Shown here: piece by piece, positions 24,865 to 37,187 of the stretch | How the letters are laid out: the number at the start of each line of letters is the position of its first letter | Position numbering within the stretch: position 1 is the stretch's first letter | Assembly: GCA_963921425.1 (NCBI GenBank) | Contig: OY992832.1 | Span: 13,329,249-13,393,248, forward strand | From: Dryas octopetala | Lineage: Eukaryota > Streptophyta > Magnoliopsida > Rosales > Rosaceae | Direction: 5' to 3' | DNA: 64,000 nt | Translations under genes and position numbers: made by a program | The notes under the pieces: model-generated | What the model was told of the DNA's origin: nothing | What the model saw: only the letters and a program-made list of their open reading frames with translations | The model's database searches: none

Positions 24865-25350
24865 TTTAGAAAATTTCAATTTACAACAACAAAAAAAATA
24901 CCAAATAAAATCTACGATTATTGTTGATACAATTTGTCAGATCCACGACCAAATTATGCCGAAATCCCTACAAATTAAAACTAAAATCAGCTTTCAAAGT
25001 GGTATCAATGTGATGCCGGAAAAACTCCTTCAATACTTAAATCAAAACAACACTAGTAAATTTGCAACAAGTATTTTAGTAGAAAAAGTGACCATACCTG
25101 AATGTTGAAAGTAGCAATATCTTGTAGAGAATTTTGATCTACAACAAGAAAAAAAATATCAAATAAAATCCAAAGTTATTGTTGATATAATTTATCGTAT
25201 CAACAAAAATGTCCGACAAAACCATGCCGAAATCCCTACAAGATAGACTAAAATGGGCTTTCAAAGTGGTATCGATGTGATGCCGGCCAAAACTCTTTCA
25301 ATACTAACAAATTTGAAACATATGTTTTGCACGCAAAAGTGAGTAAACCT
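24865..25350. repeat. Tandem duplication of about 267 bp, two copies
   Basis: Two diverged direct copies share several blocks, for example gaaatccctacaa (24961 and 25229) and tcaaagtggtat (24994 and 25261). The spacing is 267-268 bp throughout, and copies extend from about 24865 and 25130. No protein or known transposon was recognised. Confidence 0.75.
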
Positions 25351-26319
25351 GAAAGGAGACGGATTTTATCTATCTATGAGAAAAATTTGGCCTATAAACT
25401 TTTCATGCTTCTCGGTACCATCGACCTACAATGTTTTAATAACTCTATTATGACCTCCAACCGAGTAGTCTTTATAACAAGTTGCGTTGTTCTTGTCGTT
25501 ACCTTTAATATCGGTCCGCCTTTTATTTCGACTCATTCTTTTTAAAGGTGACAATTTTTAATTAATACAACTCAAATTCACACAAAATTAGTAGATTAGA
25601 GTCCACCGTTACTTGAACAAGACAATTTGCTGACACAAATAATAAATAGGTTGAGTTAATGCGAACAACCTTATTATGACACTACAAATCTATTTATTGG
25701 CATTTGAATCCTTGCCATTTGTCCATGAGGTTTGACAACTCATAATATTGATGAAATGCTTTGGTGGTTCATGTGAAAAGGGAAAGTGTAACAGCTTAAT
25801 TCATTTAAAATCAATATATAGTTATATAACTTATATACACAGCCGATGAACTGCAGTAAGTAGGATTGAATAAATATCATGTGGAGCTTGAGTTCGTATC
25901 ATGTGTAGCTCATCCGAACTCACCATGTAAAAAAAACAAGTCAAAATCAAACAAAATATTAACCTCCTTTAAAAATTAAAATACAAGTCAAACTTTAGTA
26001 GTTTTAGTATGCTTGACTAAAACTCAGTAAGGCCACTCATGGCTGACCCTGTTTATTTTTTTTTTAAGAAACTTTAAGGAATTTGAGCAAGCAAGGGTAA
26101 AATTGATATTATAGAATTTGCTGGTGCGATAAGTAAAAATCTTGGTGCAAATATATTGATCTATGGATTACAAAGACTTAGATAAACATTCAACTAATTA
26201 CATTCACTATCAAAATTGCAATCTACGAAGAAAATTATAAAGAAACTGATAAGGGATCACATAAAAGAGTTGACGATTCTAAATCCTTCTATAACAAACA
26301 CTATAGTTGACCGCAATCC

Positions 26320-27885
26320 TCAGTCATATAGCAACTTTGCAGATTGACTTCTCAAGGTTTTGCTTTCATGCTTCAAAACTTTCTCAACAGCCTTCTCTTT
26401 TTTAGATATAGCTCTTACTATGGCTTTCTTCTTGCGGGCATTTTTCGTTCTCTTCATTGTTCTTCCCTTTGTCTTTCTGTTACAGAAAAATTTCACAATT
26501 AGGAGGTGCAAGAAAAGAAAACGGATTGATTCAAAAAGCAGCTGGAAATTGAACCAGGAAAGGCAGATCACAATGACTTCAATCACAGAAGCATTTAATG
26601 GAAATTGAACAGACAAAGACAATGTATAGCTGAATGGACTGAGGTAGAATTTCTTCATTCATTGTTAGTCATCCTTAGTCCTCAGAGATCAAAGAAAGAG
26701 TTCATAAGAAAGAAAAAAAAAAAAGAACATAAAAAACCGGGAGGGGCAAGAAACTACAAAACTGCCAAAATCCTGTACCCTATTTTCATGGAAGAAACTT
26801 CTGAATAAAATGACAATCGTGTGCCACATCATTAAGCCCTCTCCTTACTCAAATTTCTCCCCTCCCATGCTTTGAACCCTATTCCTGCACCTCTGATATG
26901 AACAATCACAGAACCATAGTAGCAGTATCACCTAGCTACAAAGACAAGTTCTCCTCATCACAGATTCTAACCATGCTCAAATGACCCCATACACGTAGTA
27001 ATGTGTTAAGACAGTTCCTTCTCAACCACAAAACATGGTGAAGAAGTGACCAGGCTAGATCAAAAGCAAAAACGCTTCAAATTAGAGTAGTAGATGTACC
27101 CCTCTGTTGCAGAACTAAGGACAAGAAACTACCATATGCTGACTGTCAAATTGATGGTTTGCAACGTTTGTCACACCATACAACACCACCATCTGAGCCA
27201 ATTAAGGTGACATTCATACTAGACTTTATTGACAGAATTTTGCAAATAATCACAAAATTCATATAAATGGGTTAATCCACGTAATGAAACCTAAAACAAA
27301 ATAAAATCTAAACTTTTTATGAATGAAATCAATTTGTTGAAGATTTGTAATTCTGCAGCAACTTATGAAATAAGCAACCTATCTTTTGTGCCACATACAG
27401 ATTAATTACTTAAACCCATAAAGCATAATCTCACACACAATCATTTAGCAATACCCTATTAATCCTATCTGACATGTTATGTTGTCAGATTGTTAATTAG
27501 TTCATTGTTGAAATGAAATCATGCTTAAATGTGTGGTTTAGGGTTTAAATTTGTGATCTTGATTGACACCATTAACAGAGTACCAGACAACCTTATGAAA
27601 AATGGCTGCTTGTTAATACTTGATACTTACAAATTGGAAGCACCATCACTTGGGTTATGAGCCACAGACTCTGAGGTGTCCATTGCTGCACATAGAGATT
27701 AAAAATAAATAAAAACTGATAAATTGCCCAACCTAAAAAAAAAACCAAGAGAAAAATTGGAAGAAATTTATAACGATGGAATATGAAGAAATTAGAATAC
27801 CTTGAGGCACATCGGAAACGGGCTCTTCCGTGATGTCCATTGAAACGGTACCGTTTCTTTTCTTCTTGTTCCTGTTCTTCGCCAT
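26320..27885 (-). CDS. Small lysine-rich protein of unknown function, three exons
   Basis: Exons, minus strand: 27885-27801, 27685-27631 and 26476-26320. They join in phases 1 and 2 (G|CA and TT|A) to give exactly 98 residues and a TGA. The N-terminus is strongly basic (MAKNRNKKKRNGTVSMD). A short acidic, Ser-rich middle follows (about residues 17-46). The C-terminal half is Lys/Arg-rich and probably helical (TKGRTMKRTKNARKKKAIVR, then AVEKVLKHESKTLRSQSAKL). There is no signal peptide or membrane segment. The basic clusters suggest the nucleus or nucleolus, by inference only. I do not recognise a named family. Three GT-AG introns' worth of phase agreement was not needed by chance: two introns both close, which is good support for a real gene. 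The start follows a GA-rich leader. Confidence 0.8.
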
Positions 27886-29491
27886 CGCTTTGGAGAGAGA
27901 AGAGAGAGAGCTGAAAAATCTTAGCGATGTAAGGGACTAAACCCTAGCTCATGCACACTTGCACAGCGGCCACGGAAGACCCGCTTAAAGGCGGGTATGG
28001 GCTGAGCCGCAACAGTATTTCAATTGGGCCGTTAACATTACAGACCTGTTGGGCCAGTGTAGAAAATTTGTTTTAGGACCGGTTTGGTATTGTTGTGAGT
28101 AAAAACAGTTGTGAAAGTCAGCTGTAAAATAAAACAGTTGAGTGTTTGGTAAACTATGTTTTTAAAAGTGTTGTGAGTGCAAAAAACAGTATCAAAGTGT
28201 TTGGTAAATGTTAATGTAAAAGTGTTATGACTTTGTATAATTACTAAAATGGACATAATGCTGAAAGTGTTTTTCGCTTATTTGTTTGGTAAAAATTTTT
28301 TTACTTGTTTTTTAAATTTGTGGCTACAAATTTTTATTAGCATTAATTTTTTTAAAAACAACATTATTAAATAAGTATGCCTATTATTTTTTTAAGTATA
28401 TTATAACTTTAATTGTACAAATAAAATATTATAATTAATTATTACAATATAAAATATAACTAACAATAGACATATTTTTTAATTTAAAATAAACAAATAA
28501 AAATTATAAAATTTAATAAGGATATTATGGATAAAATAAAATATTTATTATTGCTGTGATTCACTGCAGCTTTCAAAAACACCTAAAAATTTACTTTTTG
28601 TTTTTTTTATAGAGAGTTGAGAATTGTAGAAAAAAATAATTTTTAATTTTTTTACCAAATATCAAAACTGTTGTAGATGATTAAGAATTATTATTCAAAC
28701 CAATTATTGAATCTTTACCGTAATCTCAATCGAGGGCCTTAGTGAGGATAATGTTTTCTTATCCGGGCCAAAAAAATGTTATCTTTATCATACTGTATCG
28801 TAAATTATCTAACCAGATCATTTTCGGTGTCGATGAAGTCAACAAAATAGTAAGGAAATGATATTATTAAATGCTTCAATCATCACCCCATTTTTCACGT
28901 GCATAGGAGTGTTATCTGAGCTTCTTCATATGAGTACAAAAGTGGTAAAATCATGCATTTCTCATTATATATGTCACTTCAATACTGCATAAAGTATATA
29001 TGGTTTTTTGCTTAATTAGCTTGTTTGTTTATGTCTCACTGGCATTATATATTGCTTATTTAATTTGTTTGACTTAAGCCGAAAGACCATTATAAATTAT
29101 TTGGGATATAAAATAGGAGTTATGAGTACGTCATGGCAAATACTAATAATTATTTGAGGGTGAAATGGTTTGGTTTGCTCTTTTTAAGTTTTTTTTTTTT
29201 TTTTTTAATGAGTGATGGCGGGATTTAATCCAACATAGGTTGATGCCATACCCAATAAATCTGGCAGCAATAATGCAGTGGCTGAAGTAGCCAGTTGACA
29301 CTATGGTGAAAAAAAGCAGTCAACACATTAATGTGTTTTATTGTTTATATTATCAAGTAGTGCAAAACACAGGGCAGCATGCATGGGAAATCTAAAGAGA
29401 GACTACAAACTTAAATAGGTCTCTGATGATCTTAATTAACAGGACAATAATCAAGCTATCGATGATCGTAATGATCTTAATTTGTGATTTA
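27886..29491. other. Intergenic region with a possible degraded DNA transposon
   Basis: From about 28075 to 28680 the sequence has the style of a small plant transposon (ggaccggtttggtattgttg at the left, AT-rich middle, tttaccaaatatc at the right). I could not match inverted ends or a target duplication. The remainder, 28700-29491, is AT-rich and contains the 3' flank of the P450 gene. Confidence 0.35.
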
Positions 29492-31057
29492 TTAATTAGT
29501 TGTTGAACACTTGAACCTAGAAGATATATTGGCCTGCAATGGATTCTTCATGACCCAGCTGGACTCCTGCTTCTCACTGAAATCAACCCCAACTCCGTCC
29601 ACAGGCTTCCACTGAAACTTCCACACCAAATTGGCGACAAAATACTCCAAAAGCAGCAACCCCAAACTCCAGCCAGGACAGATCCTCCGCCCCGCCCCAA
29701 ACGGTATCATCTTAATCTCCTTACTCCCCGTAATATCACACCCAACACTCTCACCCCCTAACAAAAACCTCTCCGGCTTAAACTCCATCGGCTCCTCCCA
29801 CACATTCGGGTCCCACCCCATCTCCGCCACCAAGAAATTCACACTCGAATTCTTCGGCACCACGTATCGCCCCCCCAAAACGACATCGTCTGTCACTGAA
29901 TGTGGTACCAAAAAGTGGCCCGGCGGGTGCCGCCTCAGTCCCTCCAGCACCACCGCCTTCAGATACGGCAGCTTTTGCAGATCCTCCTCTCTCACATCCT
30001 CTCCCCTACTTCCCACAACCCCTTCAATCTCGCCCACCAGCCTCGCCTGTATACATGGGTATTTCACTATGTTCGCCATCACCCACTGCAACGTCACCGC
30101 CATTGTGTCCGTGCCGGAGTTCAGAATCTCCGAGCACTGGTTCACCAGTTCCCCTTCGTCGAACTTTCGCTTCTCGTCGGGGACTTCCAATTCCATCAAT
30201 GTATCCACATAAGCCACTATCAAGTCCTCATTGTTGTCTTCATTGCGAATTCCTTGTTCTTTCAATTTGGCTTTCCGAGCTCGAATCAGAGGGAGGAACA
30301 GGTCGGTTTGTTGCTTCTGGATGCGGAAGAACTCGTCCCACCGCTTGGGGAACAGAAGTTTCGTCAACCAGGTGGGCCCCAGGTTGAGGGTCTGGAATTC
30401 TCCCACCAAACCCAACAGAAACCGGCGCTGGACGTCGACGACTTGGCAGATCTTGGCCTCCTCCACCTTCTCCCCGAAACACATGTACATGAACAAGCAG
30501 GTCATGGAGACGCGGAAATGGTCCAAGACTTGGACGGCTTGTGGCTCGGAAGAGGATTTTTGGATACGGTGGGTGAGGATGTCCAAGACCCATTTGCGGG
30601 AGCGGGCGAAGGACTTGACCCGACCCGGGTTGAGGATCTCGGAGATGAGGTTGCGGCGGAGGAGGCGCCAGGTGGGGCCGTAGCTGGCGGAGGCAATGAT
30701 GCGCTGGTTGCTGGTAATGAGCTGGATGATGGGCTGGGCGGGGGGGCGGTCGGCGAAAACGGCGCCGCTTTGGACGAGGGCCTGGTGGGCCAGGGAGCGG
30801 TCGGCGATGAAGATGGAGGGGTGGGAGCTGAAGGGGACGGGGAGAGAGACGACGGCGCCGTACTTGGCGTGGAGGTCGCGGAGGACGGGCTCGATGCCGG
30901 CGGCGAGCTTGAAGAGCCAGATGAAGTTGCCGATGATGGGGATGGTGGGGGGTCCCGGAGGGAGAGAGCCATGGAGTTTGCTGGAGGGTTTGGAGGGGAA
31001 GAGGGTGAGTTTCAGGAGGAAGGTGATGAGGAGGGAGGTCAGGATCAGGAACCACAT
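29492..31057 (-). CDS. Cytochrome P450, CYP89A-type, intronless
   Basis: A single uninterrupted 521-residue frame. The parts in order are: an N-terminal membrane anchor (about 1-20), a proline hinge (PPGPP, 33-37), the I-helix oxygen-binding motif NSGTDTMAVT (313-322), the ExxR motif EGLR (372-375), the PERF region FKPERF (426-431) and the heme loop FGAGRRICPG (453-462) with Cys460 as heme ligand. The stretch FIADRSLAHQALVQSGAVFA and the block SYGPTWRLLRRNL are characteristic of the plant CYP89A family, whose genes are usually intronless. Length and motifs are complete, so it should be an active ER-bound monooxygenase. One member of the family, Arabidopsis CYP89A9, acts in chlorophyll breakdown by oxidative deformylation. 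Whether this copy does the same cannot be told from sequence. The coding region is GC-rich against an AT-rich background, which creates long but spurious antisense frames. Confidence 0.95.
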   Translation of the reverse strand: MWFLILTSLLITFLLKLTLFPSKPSSKLHGSLPPGPPTIPIIGNFIWLFKLAAGIEPVLRDLHAKYGAVVSLPVPFSSHPSIFIADRSLAHQALVQSGAVFADRPPAQPIIQLITSNQRIIASASYGPTWRLLRRNLISEILNPGRVKSFARSRKWVLDILTHRIQKSSSEPQAVQVLDHFRVSMTCLFMYMCFGEKVEEAKICQVVDVQRRFLLGLVGEFQTLNLGPTWLTKLLFPKRWDEFFRIQKQQTDLFLPLIRARKAKLKEQGIRNEDNNEDLIVAYVDTLMELEVPDEKRKFDEGELVNQCSEILNSGTDTMAVTLQWVMANIVKYPCIQARLVGEIEGVVGSRGEDVREEDLQKLPYLKAVVLEGLRRHPPGHFLVPHSVTDDVVLGGRYVVPKNSSVNFLVAEMGWDPNVWEEPMEFKPERFLLGGESVGCDITGSKEIKMIPFGAGRRICPGWSLGLLLLEYFVANLVWKFQWKPVDGVGVDFSEKQESSWVMKNPLQANISSRFKCSTTN

Positions 31058-31134
31058 GGCTGTACGTGGAGTATAGCTTCAAAGATGGTGCCAAATTAAG
31101 TATGTGTTTGCTGGTGTAAGAGGGCATGGGATGG

Positions 31135-31144
31135 TATATATATA
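31135..31144 (-). promoter_or_regulatory. Probable TATA box of the CYP89A gene
   Basis: TATATATATA lies about 80 bases upstream of the P450 start codon, in ordinary position for a plant TATA box with a leader of roughly 45-50 bases. This is based on position and sequence only. Confidence 0.5.
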
Positions 31145-32759
31145 ATAACTCTCTGTGTGTGTCTGACTTGTGATTGCCGAATGTGTATATAAATAATAAG
31201 ATCTCAAATTTGTATTCTCAATTCAATGATTGAATCTCAAATAATGTGTTATGATTTTACTAATTCCAAGATAAATATATAAGAGTTTTAAAATGGACAT
31301 TATTACTGTATTACATATTTGTATGTGCCAGATAATAAAAAAGAAAATTTTGATAGATATATATATATATTGAATATTATTTTTATGTCTGAACTTTAAT
31401 TTCAAAATTTTCTTTAATCTTCTTTTCAATAGATACTTTAATAGTGAACTTTAAAGACTTGAACCTGATCCTCTCCAATATTTTTCTTCACCAATTCTCC
31501 TCCTATTAAAAACAAGATCATTTTGGGTATAATCACAAAATTAATACAAAGAAAATAAGTAAACAAAAAAAAATCATATTTTACTGCATGCATGGGTCAT
31601 CAGCCATGCATATATGTAGCAAACTAGTGGATAAAAGGCTGGTATGGGGTTTGGTGGTTAAGACTGGAGGATCGAATTGGGTAGATATTAGATTCGATCA
31701 TTTCTTGAGAGAGGGAAGAAACAAACTAAAGTTAATAAATAAAGAATTGATTAGTTTTTATTTTAATGGTTTTTGGTGAATAAAGAATTGGTTAGACGTT
31801 CCAAGTTGTGAATCATGCTGATTCTTGAAGATATGATTTTGTCTGTAGAGGTGGAGTTATTATATATGATTTCCCCTTCAATTATTGGAAGCCAAATTTA
31901 TTTTGCCCAATACTTCACGCTCAGACTCTGTACCTTGCCCCACTCCCCAGTATCAACAAGAACAACCAGAGATGAGGGTGTAATTCAGTATGTACACGCC
32001 TAGGGGTTGGCATCAACGAGTTAAGAACTACAGGAGATGAGAAACTTGCCAAATTGGCAGTGGCAGTCCATACCCTTATTTGCAATATATCCATCGTACC
32101 CTTATTTGCAATAGTATGGGTTATATTGGAGAGATAATTCGTTTGTACAGTCTTTAATGCTGTGATCTAAATCAATTATTGTAAGAAAGACGTTCTACAT
32201 GTACACTGACAATAAGTAAGAATTTCTCCTATTTTGGAAAACGACCCACCTCCATACTCCAGTGTACCTATATATCCCCTCAAAACCCCAGCCATGGCCG
32301 GCCTCCATCTTGGAGGAGGTTGGTCTAGCCTCCAAGAAAGAGGCCAGTCACAACTTCCAATTTCATTCTTGTTTTTTTTAGTTTAAAGAAATAATAAAAA
32401 TAATGAGAAGGGTAAGATGGGGAAACTCTAGAATTATCTTTGGATGCTTTAAATTGTAGTCCAAAATGAAAAAAATTATTAAGCCTAAACCCAGTTGATC
32501 AATTAGCCTAAAATTATCTTTGAGTTCGATTTCTAATTGATTGCAGATGTGAGAGAGAGTGAAAAAGAGAGAGAGAGAGAGTATTGGAGAGAACGATGAG
32601 AAATGGAGGAAGGAGAGAGTGAGAGACAAAGAGGAATGAAAGAACCACAGGTAAATAACTATTAGACATATAATAGATTGAGGTTTCACTTAATATTCAA
32701 ATTAACTAGGTTTCTATTTAACAATGTTTTAATTTCAGAATTTGGAGGTAATTTATTAA
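31145..32759. other. Intergenic region upstream of the CYP89A gene
   Basis: AT-rich DNA with no recognisable gene. It contains a GA-rich stretch at 32551-32630. The small open frames at 31588-31779 and 31815-32003 have no protein features I recognise. Confidence 0.45.
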
Positions 32760-33635
32760 GAGGGCTGTTATTTGCACACCATTATTTTTCTTTTTGCACA
32801 CCCTTTTGTAAAAAAAAAAAAATCAAAAATCAAAGGAAAAAACACATCTATCCTTCTCACACCCAAAAACTAACTCCATTTTTTCTCTTTTGCACACCCC
32901 ATCAACAGACCAAAAAAAACACACACACACCCCCCTTCATCTCCCTCACCCGACCACACCCACCCACGCAGCCCTCCCTCCACCAAGCCCCAGCCCCGAC
33001 CCACCCACCCACCCAGCCCCCTCCCTCCCTCACCCGACCACCACAAGCAGCACCCAACCTCACCCCCAACCTCCTCCTCTTCTCTCCTCCCTCCCTTTCT
33101 CTCTCTGCTTTCTCCTTCGTTCGGCACTGGTTTGCCGAAAATTTGAGTTTCCTTCGGCAGCTACCCACCGAACACCCACAAACCATTCGACAGCCACCCG
33201 CCGAACACCCACAAACCGTTCGACAGTCACCCGCCGAACACCCACAAACCATTCGGCATATATCCGCCGAACCTAGAGGGAGGTGGGCCGGGTGGGTCGA
33301 GGCTAGAGGGAGGGTGCGACGGGGTTGGATGGGAAGGGGTGCGATGGGGCCGGGGCTGGGTGGAGGGGAGGGAAGAGGTCGGGCTGGGTGGAGGGGAAGG
33401 AGGTGGGCTGGGTCGAGGCTTGAGAGAGGGTGCGACAGGGCTGGGGCTTGGTGGAGGGAGGGTTGCGTTCGAGTGTGTTTTTTTTTTTCAGGGGTCTGTT
33501 TTTTTTTTTTTTTTGTCTGAGAGTAAGGGGTGTGTTGGTGAGGGGTGAGTGTGTCTTTTTCTTTGATTTTTGATTTTTTTTTTTTACAAAAAGGTGTGCA
33601 AAAAGAAAAAAAAATGTGTGCAAATAGCAGCTCTC
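32760..33635. mobile_element. Foldback-type DNA transposon with palindromic GC-rich interior
   Basis: An 876-bp element between two copies of tttattaa (32752-32759 and 33636-33643). The ends read GAGGGCTGTTATTTGCACAC and, reversed on the right, GAGAGCTGCTATTTGCACAC. They pair for about 90-100 bp, including a ttgtaaaaaaaaaaaa block. An 8-bp duplication fits hAT, but long inverted ends also fit Mutator-like elements, so the superfamily is open. The interior has a C-rich left arm and a G-rich right arm that pair with each other: tccctccaccaagccccagc (near 32966) has its exact reverse complement near 33440. A 33-bp tandem repeat lies at 33157-33275. A 280-residue open frame through it is Pro/His/Ser-rich with no domain, so I do not call it a gene. 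Confidence 0.85.
33157..33275. repeat. 33-bp tandem repeat inside the foldback element
   Basis: The block ccgaacacccacaaaccatt starts at 33168, 33201 and 33234, giving an exact 33-bp period over about three and a half copies. As 33 is a multiple of three, the repeat keeps one frame, but the frame is not part of a recognisable protein. Confidence 0.9.
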
Positions 33636-33660
33636 TTTATTAATTATCTTTTAGTGCTGA

Positions 33661-34054
33661 TGTAGTGGCCGAGTTGCTGGTTGTGAATGGCAACACTCTC
33701 AAGTGAATGATAGCCCATTTAGAATCTAGCAAACAACTCATTTAAGAAAAGCCCAGGTGATGAAATTAGTGGATTTAAGACCAACCCAATTGACAAAAGA
33801 GTGTTGTCATTCACACCAATCGCTACACGTCCACAACCAAAAACCCAAAATGTTTCCCCTAACTTAAGGCCTGCATCTACATTACAAGAAGGTCAAATTA
33901 GTCCCCAAGAAGGAAGCCTTTCTGGCCTGGTCTTCATTTTTTTAAAGGTTTAGAGAAATAAAAAATTAATTAATCAAAGGGTAAAAATGGCAAACATGTT
34001 TTTGGATGCTAGGTGACAGGTGTAGTGTGTTTGGGTGTGGATAGCAACACTCTT
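33661..34054. repeat. Three related copies of a short repeat, one inverted
   Basis: A block of about 35 bp built around ttgtgaatggcaacactctc occurs at 33661-33700 (+), inverted at 33799-33828, and again at 34021-34054 (+, more diverged). The first two could fold into an imperfect hairpin with a loop of about 100 bp. They may be ends of a decayed small transposon. Confidence 0.55.
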
Positions 34055-35473
34055 GAAAAAGGAAAAAAAAAAAAAAAAAGGAGATGATTTGTTGCTGGAG
34101 CAATGAAAGTTCAAATTAACCAACTATAGAAGCCCAACATTTTCCTACATTTTGCCATTTTGGTTTCCTCATGGACCAGATTTTGGGATCTCCTGAAGGC
34201 GTTTAGAGTTTATCCCAATTTCTCATAGCCATACTCTACAGTCCACATCCAATAAAGAAATGTTTTTTGTTTTTATTTTGTTTACAGTCCTGATTCAACA
34301 TTTTCATGAGTGAATTTTTATTTTAAGGGGTGTATGAGTAATGCGATTGTTTTAAAGAATATGTCATATGTGTGTTAATTCCGATATAATATAATTAATA
34401 GGTTAAGTTAATGTCAAGTCATCTTATACAAGTAACGTACTAAACCTATTAGGTTAGGACTGACTAATATTCAAAATAAACTTGAAACGATTTGATCTCA
34501 ACACAATACTACACAATCCCAAAATGACACAGCAATATTATTACCTGCTGGCATGCCCTTTGTACTACACATGGCAAGCAATTAAATAGCATTTTTTAGG
34601 ATTGTTAATTGCTAGGTTAGGTCAGGGCATATGTCAAATAGTGGACATGATCATTGTACAAAAGGTGAAGCTACTTTCAACATTATTGACTGATATGGTG
34701 AACAACTAGACAGGTTTGGCTTTTTGTTTTTGGCAATTAACAGCTAAATTTTAGATGGGCCCAAGAACCAATTATGTATTAGAAATCATCTGTGTTATCA
34801 AATGGGCCAGGACTTGTTAGTTGGAAAAACCCTTCTTCTTGTTTTTGGGCAAGAATAGAATGATATGTAATCATCTGGTTGTTGGCTACCCAGCTAAGCC
34901 TATGAGTTGGGTTCCATTTATCTCCATGACCACTTTTTGGTCATGAATAATGTTGGGTACAATAGTAGGGCAACATTGGACCCTTCCAAAGGCCATTGAG
35001 TTGGACTTTGAATTTATATCAGACCCACATAACAGTAACCTTATCTACAATGGATATAATTAATTAATTAGGACTAGACTTGATAAATTTAATTAATGTG
35101 GGAGTGAATATTGCTGAATGAAAAGATTTGTGCTGGTATTTAGTATCACCATAAAATTATGGATGTCTCTGCCAATATATGTCCTTTGCCTTGGAGAATA
35201 ATCAAAGGCACAGAACAATAGAGGACTGGAGGAGCCAAGCTGCTGATCAGTTAAGTACTTAGTATGGCAAGTTTTGCAACCCTTTTGAGACCACATTGAC
35301 AACATTCCATCCTAGCAGAGCAGACATGTATTTCAGTTTTTGTCAGAGCTTTACCTTCACCAGTCACCAGTCACCACTAATGATTAAAGGGTTATCTGAT
35401 ATTCTTATGGCACATGACACCATAAGGGGCACCCAATGACATAGACACATGCTTTCTTGTAAAAGTAATGCCC

Positions 35474-35509
35474 ACTCGGCTACTCGCCTACTCGGCTACT
35501 CGCCTACTC
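35474..35509. repeat. 16-bp tandem repeat
   Basis: The unit ggctactcgcctactc occurs twice in direct tandem, with a partial third copy before it. Confidence 0.85.
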
Positions 35510-37187
35510 CATTCTTCTTTTTTCTTTTTCTTTAATTTCTTATTCTTTTTGGATGAAGTCATGAAGGTCATCTGCTATGGTGGTATAAAATTAATGTTTA
35601 TTAAGTTGAAAAAATGGTATGTATATAATCCGATTACTTTGATGAACAAATTTGATAAATATAATATTACCGATATATTGACTATTATAGCCAGCTATTT
35701 GCTATTAATTCATACATCAATTATCACATAGTATCATCAGTTAATATATATACACTCAAAAAATGTGGTTATCTAACATTATGCGAAGGTGTTGATGTGT
35801 ATAAAATTGCAAGATTCTAAAATATAGACTATTTTTTACCTATTTCAATAAAGACATTTATATTTACTCACGTAAGACTCCAGTCATATATGATTTTGCA
35901 TGATAAAAAATAGTTATGAATCTATCACTCTTATGTTACATTTAATAATATCGGTTATTGTAATAAAAGTTGATCATATCAATACAGTAACCTATACCTA
36001 AAAACTTTTAACCCATACACTAAAAACTTTTACACTAGAACGTGCCCAAATTATATGATCCTTCAAGTTCATGGTTCACTCAAATTCCTTACCTAGAAAC
36101 CGAGCAAATGATGCCAACAAACTTTATTAAATCCTAATAATGAGCCTAGATGCTAAAAATGTCTATAGTCACTCCATACCAACTTTCAAGTGCTTTTAAG
36201 GCTCTTTTAGGTGCTTGACTTGCATAAAAGGGCATTGAGTTAGTAAAAAATACATGGAATTGGTGCATGCACTAATTATTGGGTTGCTGCTAAAAGGTAA
36301 GATTTATATAAATTTGGAATGCAAATAAATTTTCTTTTAGGCTGTGTGGCAGTTAACTCCGGATTCTTAGGCAAGCTAATTATCATATTCCAGACAAACT
36401 TTTGGGTACATTGCCATTGGTGTCATTTGGGAAACACTATCATCAAAATAAAGCAAGTGGTTTATTTTTCTGTCCTTCATTTTGGTTTTGGATTTTTTTA
36501 ATTTAATGTGTTGTTATTCCAGAGGAAAACGTGGCGCTTTGCATACATATCATAGCTCAATCTATCATGCTCACACTCACCACCAATTAGGATTTCGAGA
36601 TTTTGGAACTACCACTTCATCGAATATGCAAAAACCCTTTTCTTTTTCCTCTCTTTGATTTCTTTGCATAGAAAATATATGCCATTTGTCATAAAAAGCG
36701 GATATGCATATGCTAGTACTATGCCAAATTATTAATTGCACAAGAGTAATTTTTTTTTTTCATCTTGCACAAGAGTATTAATCTAAGTATAGAAAAAAAA
36801 TATGAGAAAATTACTAATTTAGTCCACTTTATCTTGATTTGGTCAACAAACTTTTTTTTCTTTTCGTCATTATAATTTATGAACTTTTTGACATTTGTCA
36901 TTTGTCATTTTTGTCAATTCCATCAAAATATCATAAACAAACGTTAAATGGAGGGGCAAAATGGTTCGTTTCATCCCATGTTTTTTAGTTTTTCTTCTTA
37001 ATTTTGACAAAACTTTTAACTTATCAAATTTTGACCAAACTCAGTAATCTACACCTACTCTTTACAATCATATAAAAAACATTTTAAATGGAGCTATAAA
37101 ACTCGAAATAAGTGATCACAAAGTAGGCTACCCAAATTGCCCTATTTTTTAAGAAAATTTCCAAATTTTTGAAATTTATTCCAACTC

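Noticed and set aside
29900-31099. Long plus-strand frames, up to 399 residues, antisense to the P450 gene
   Set aside because: They overlap a complete, motif-perfect P450 on the other strand. They arise from its GC-rich codon usage and have no domain.
32678-33520. 280-residue plus-strand open frame
   Set aside because: It starts outside and runs into the foldback transposon, and consists of Pro/Thr/Ser-rich repeats with no domain.
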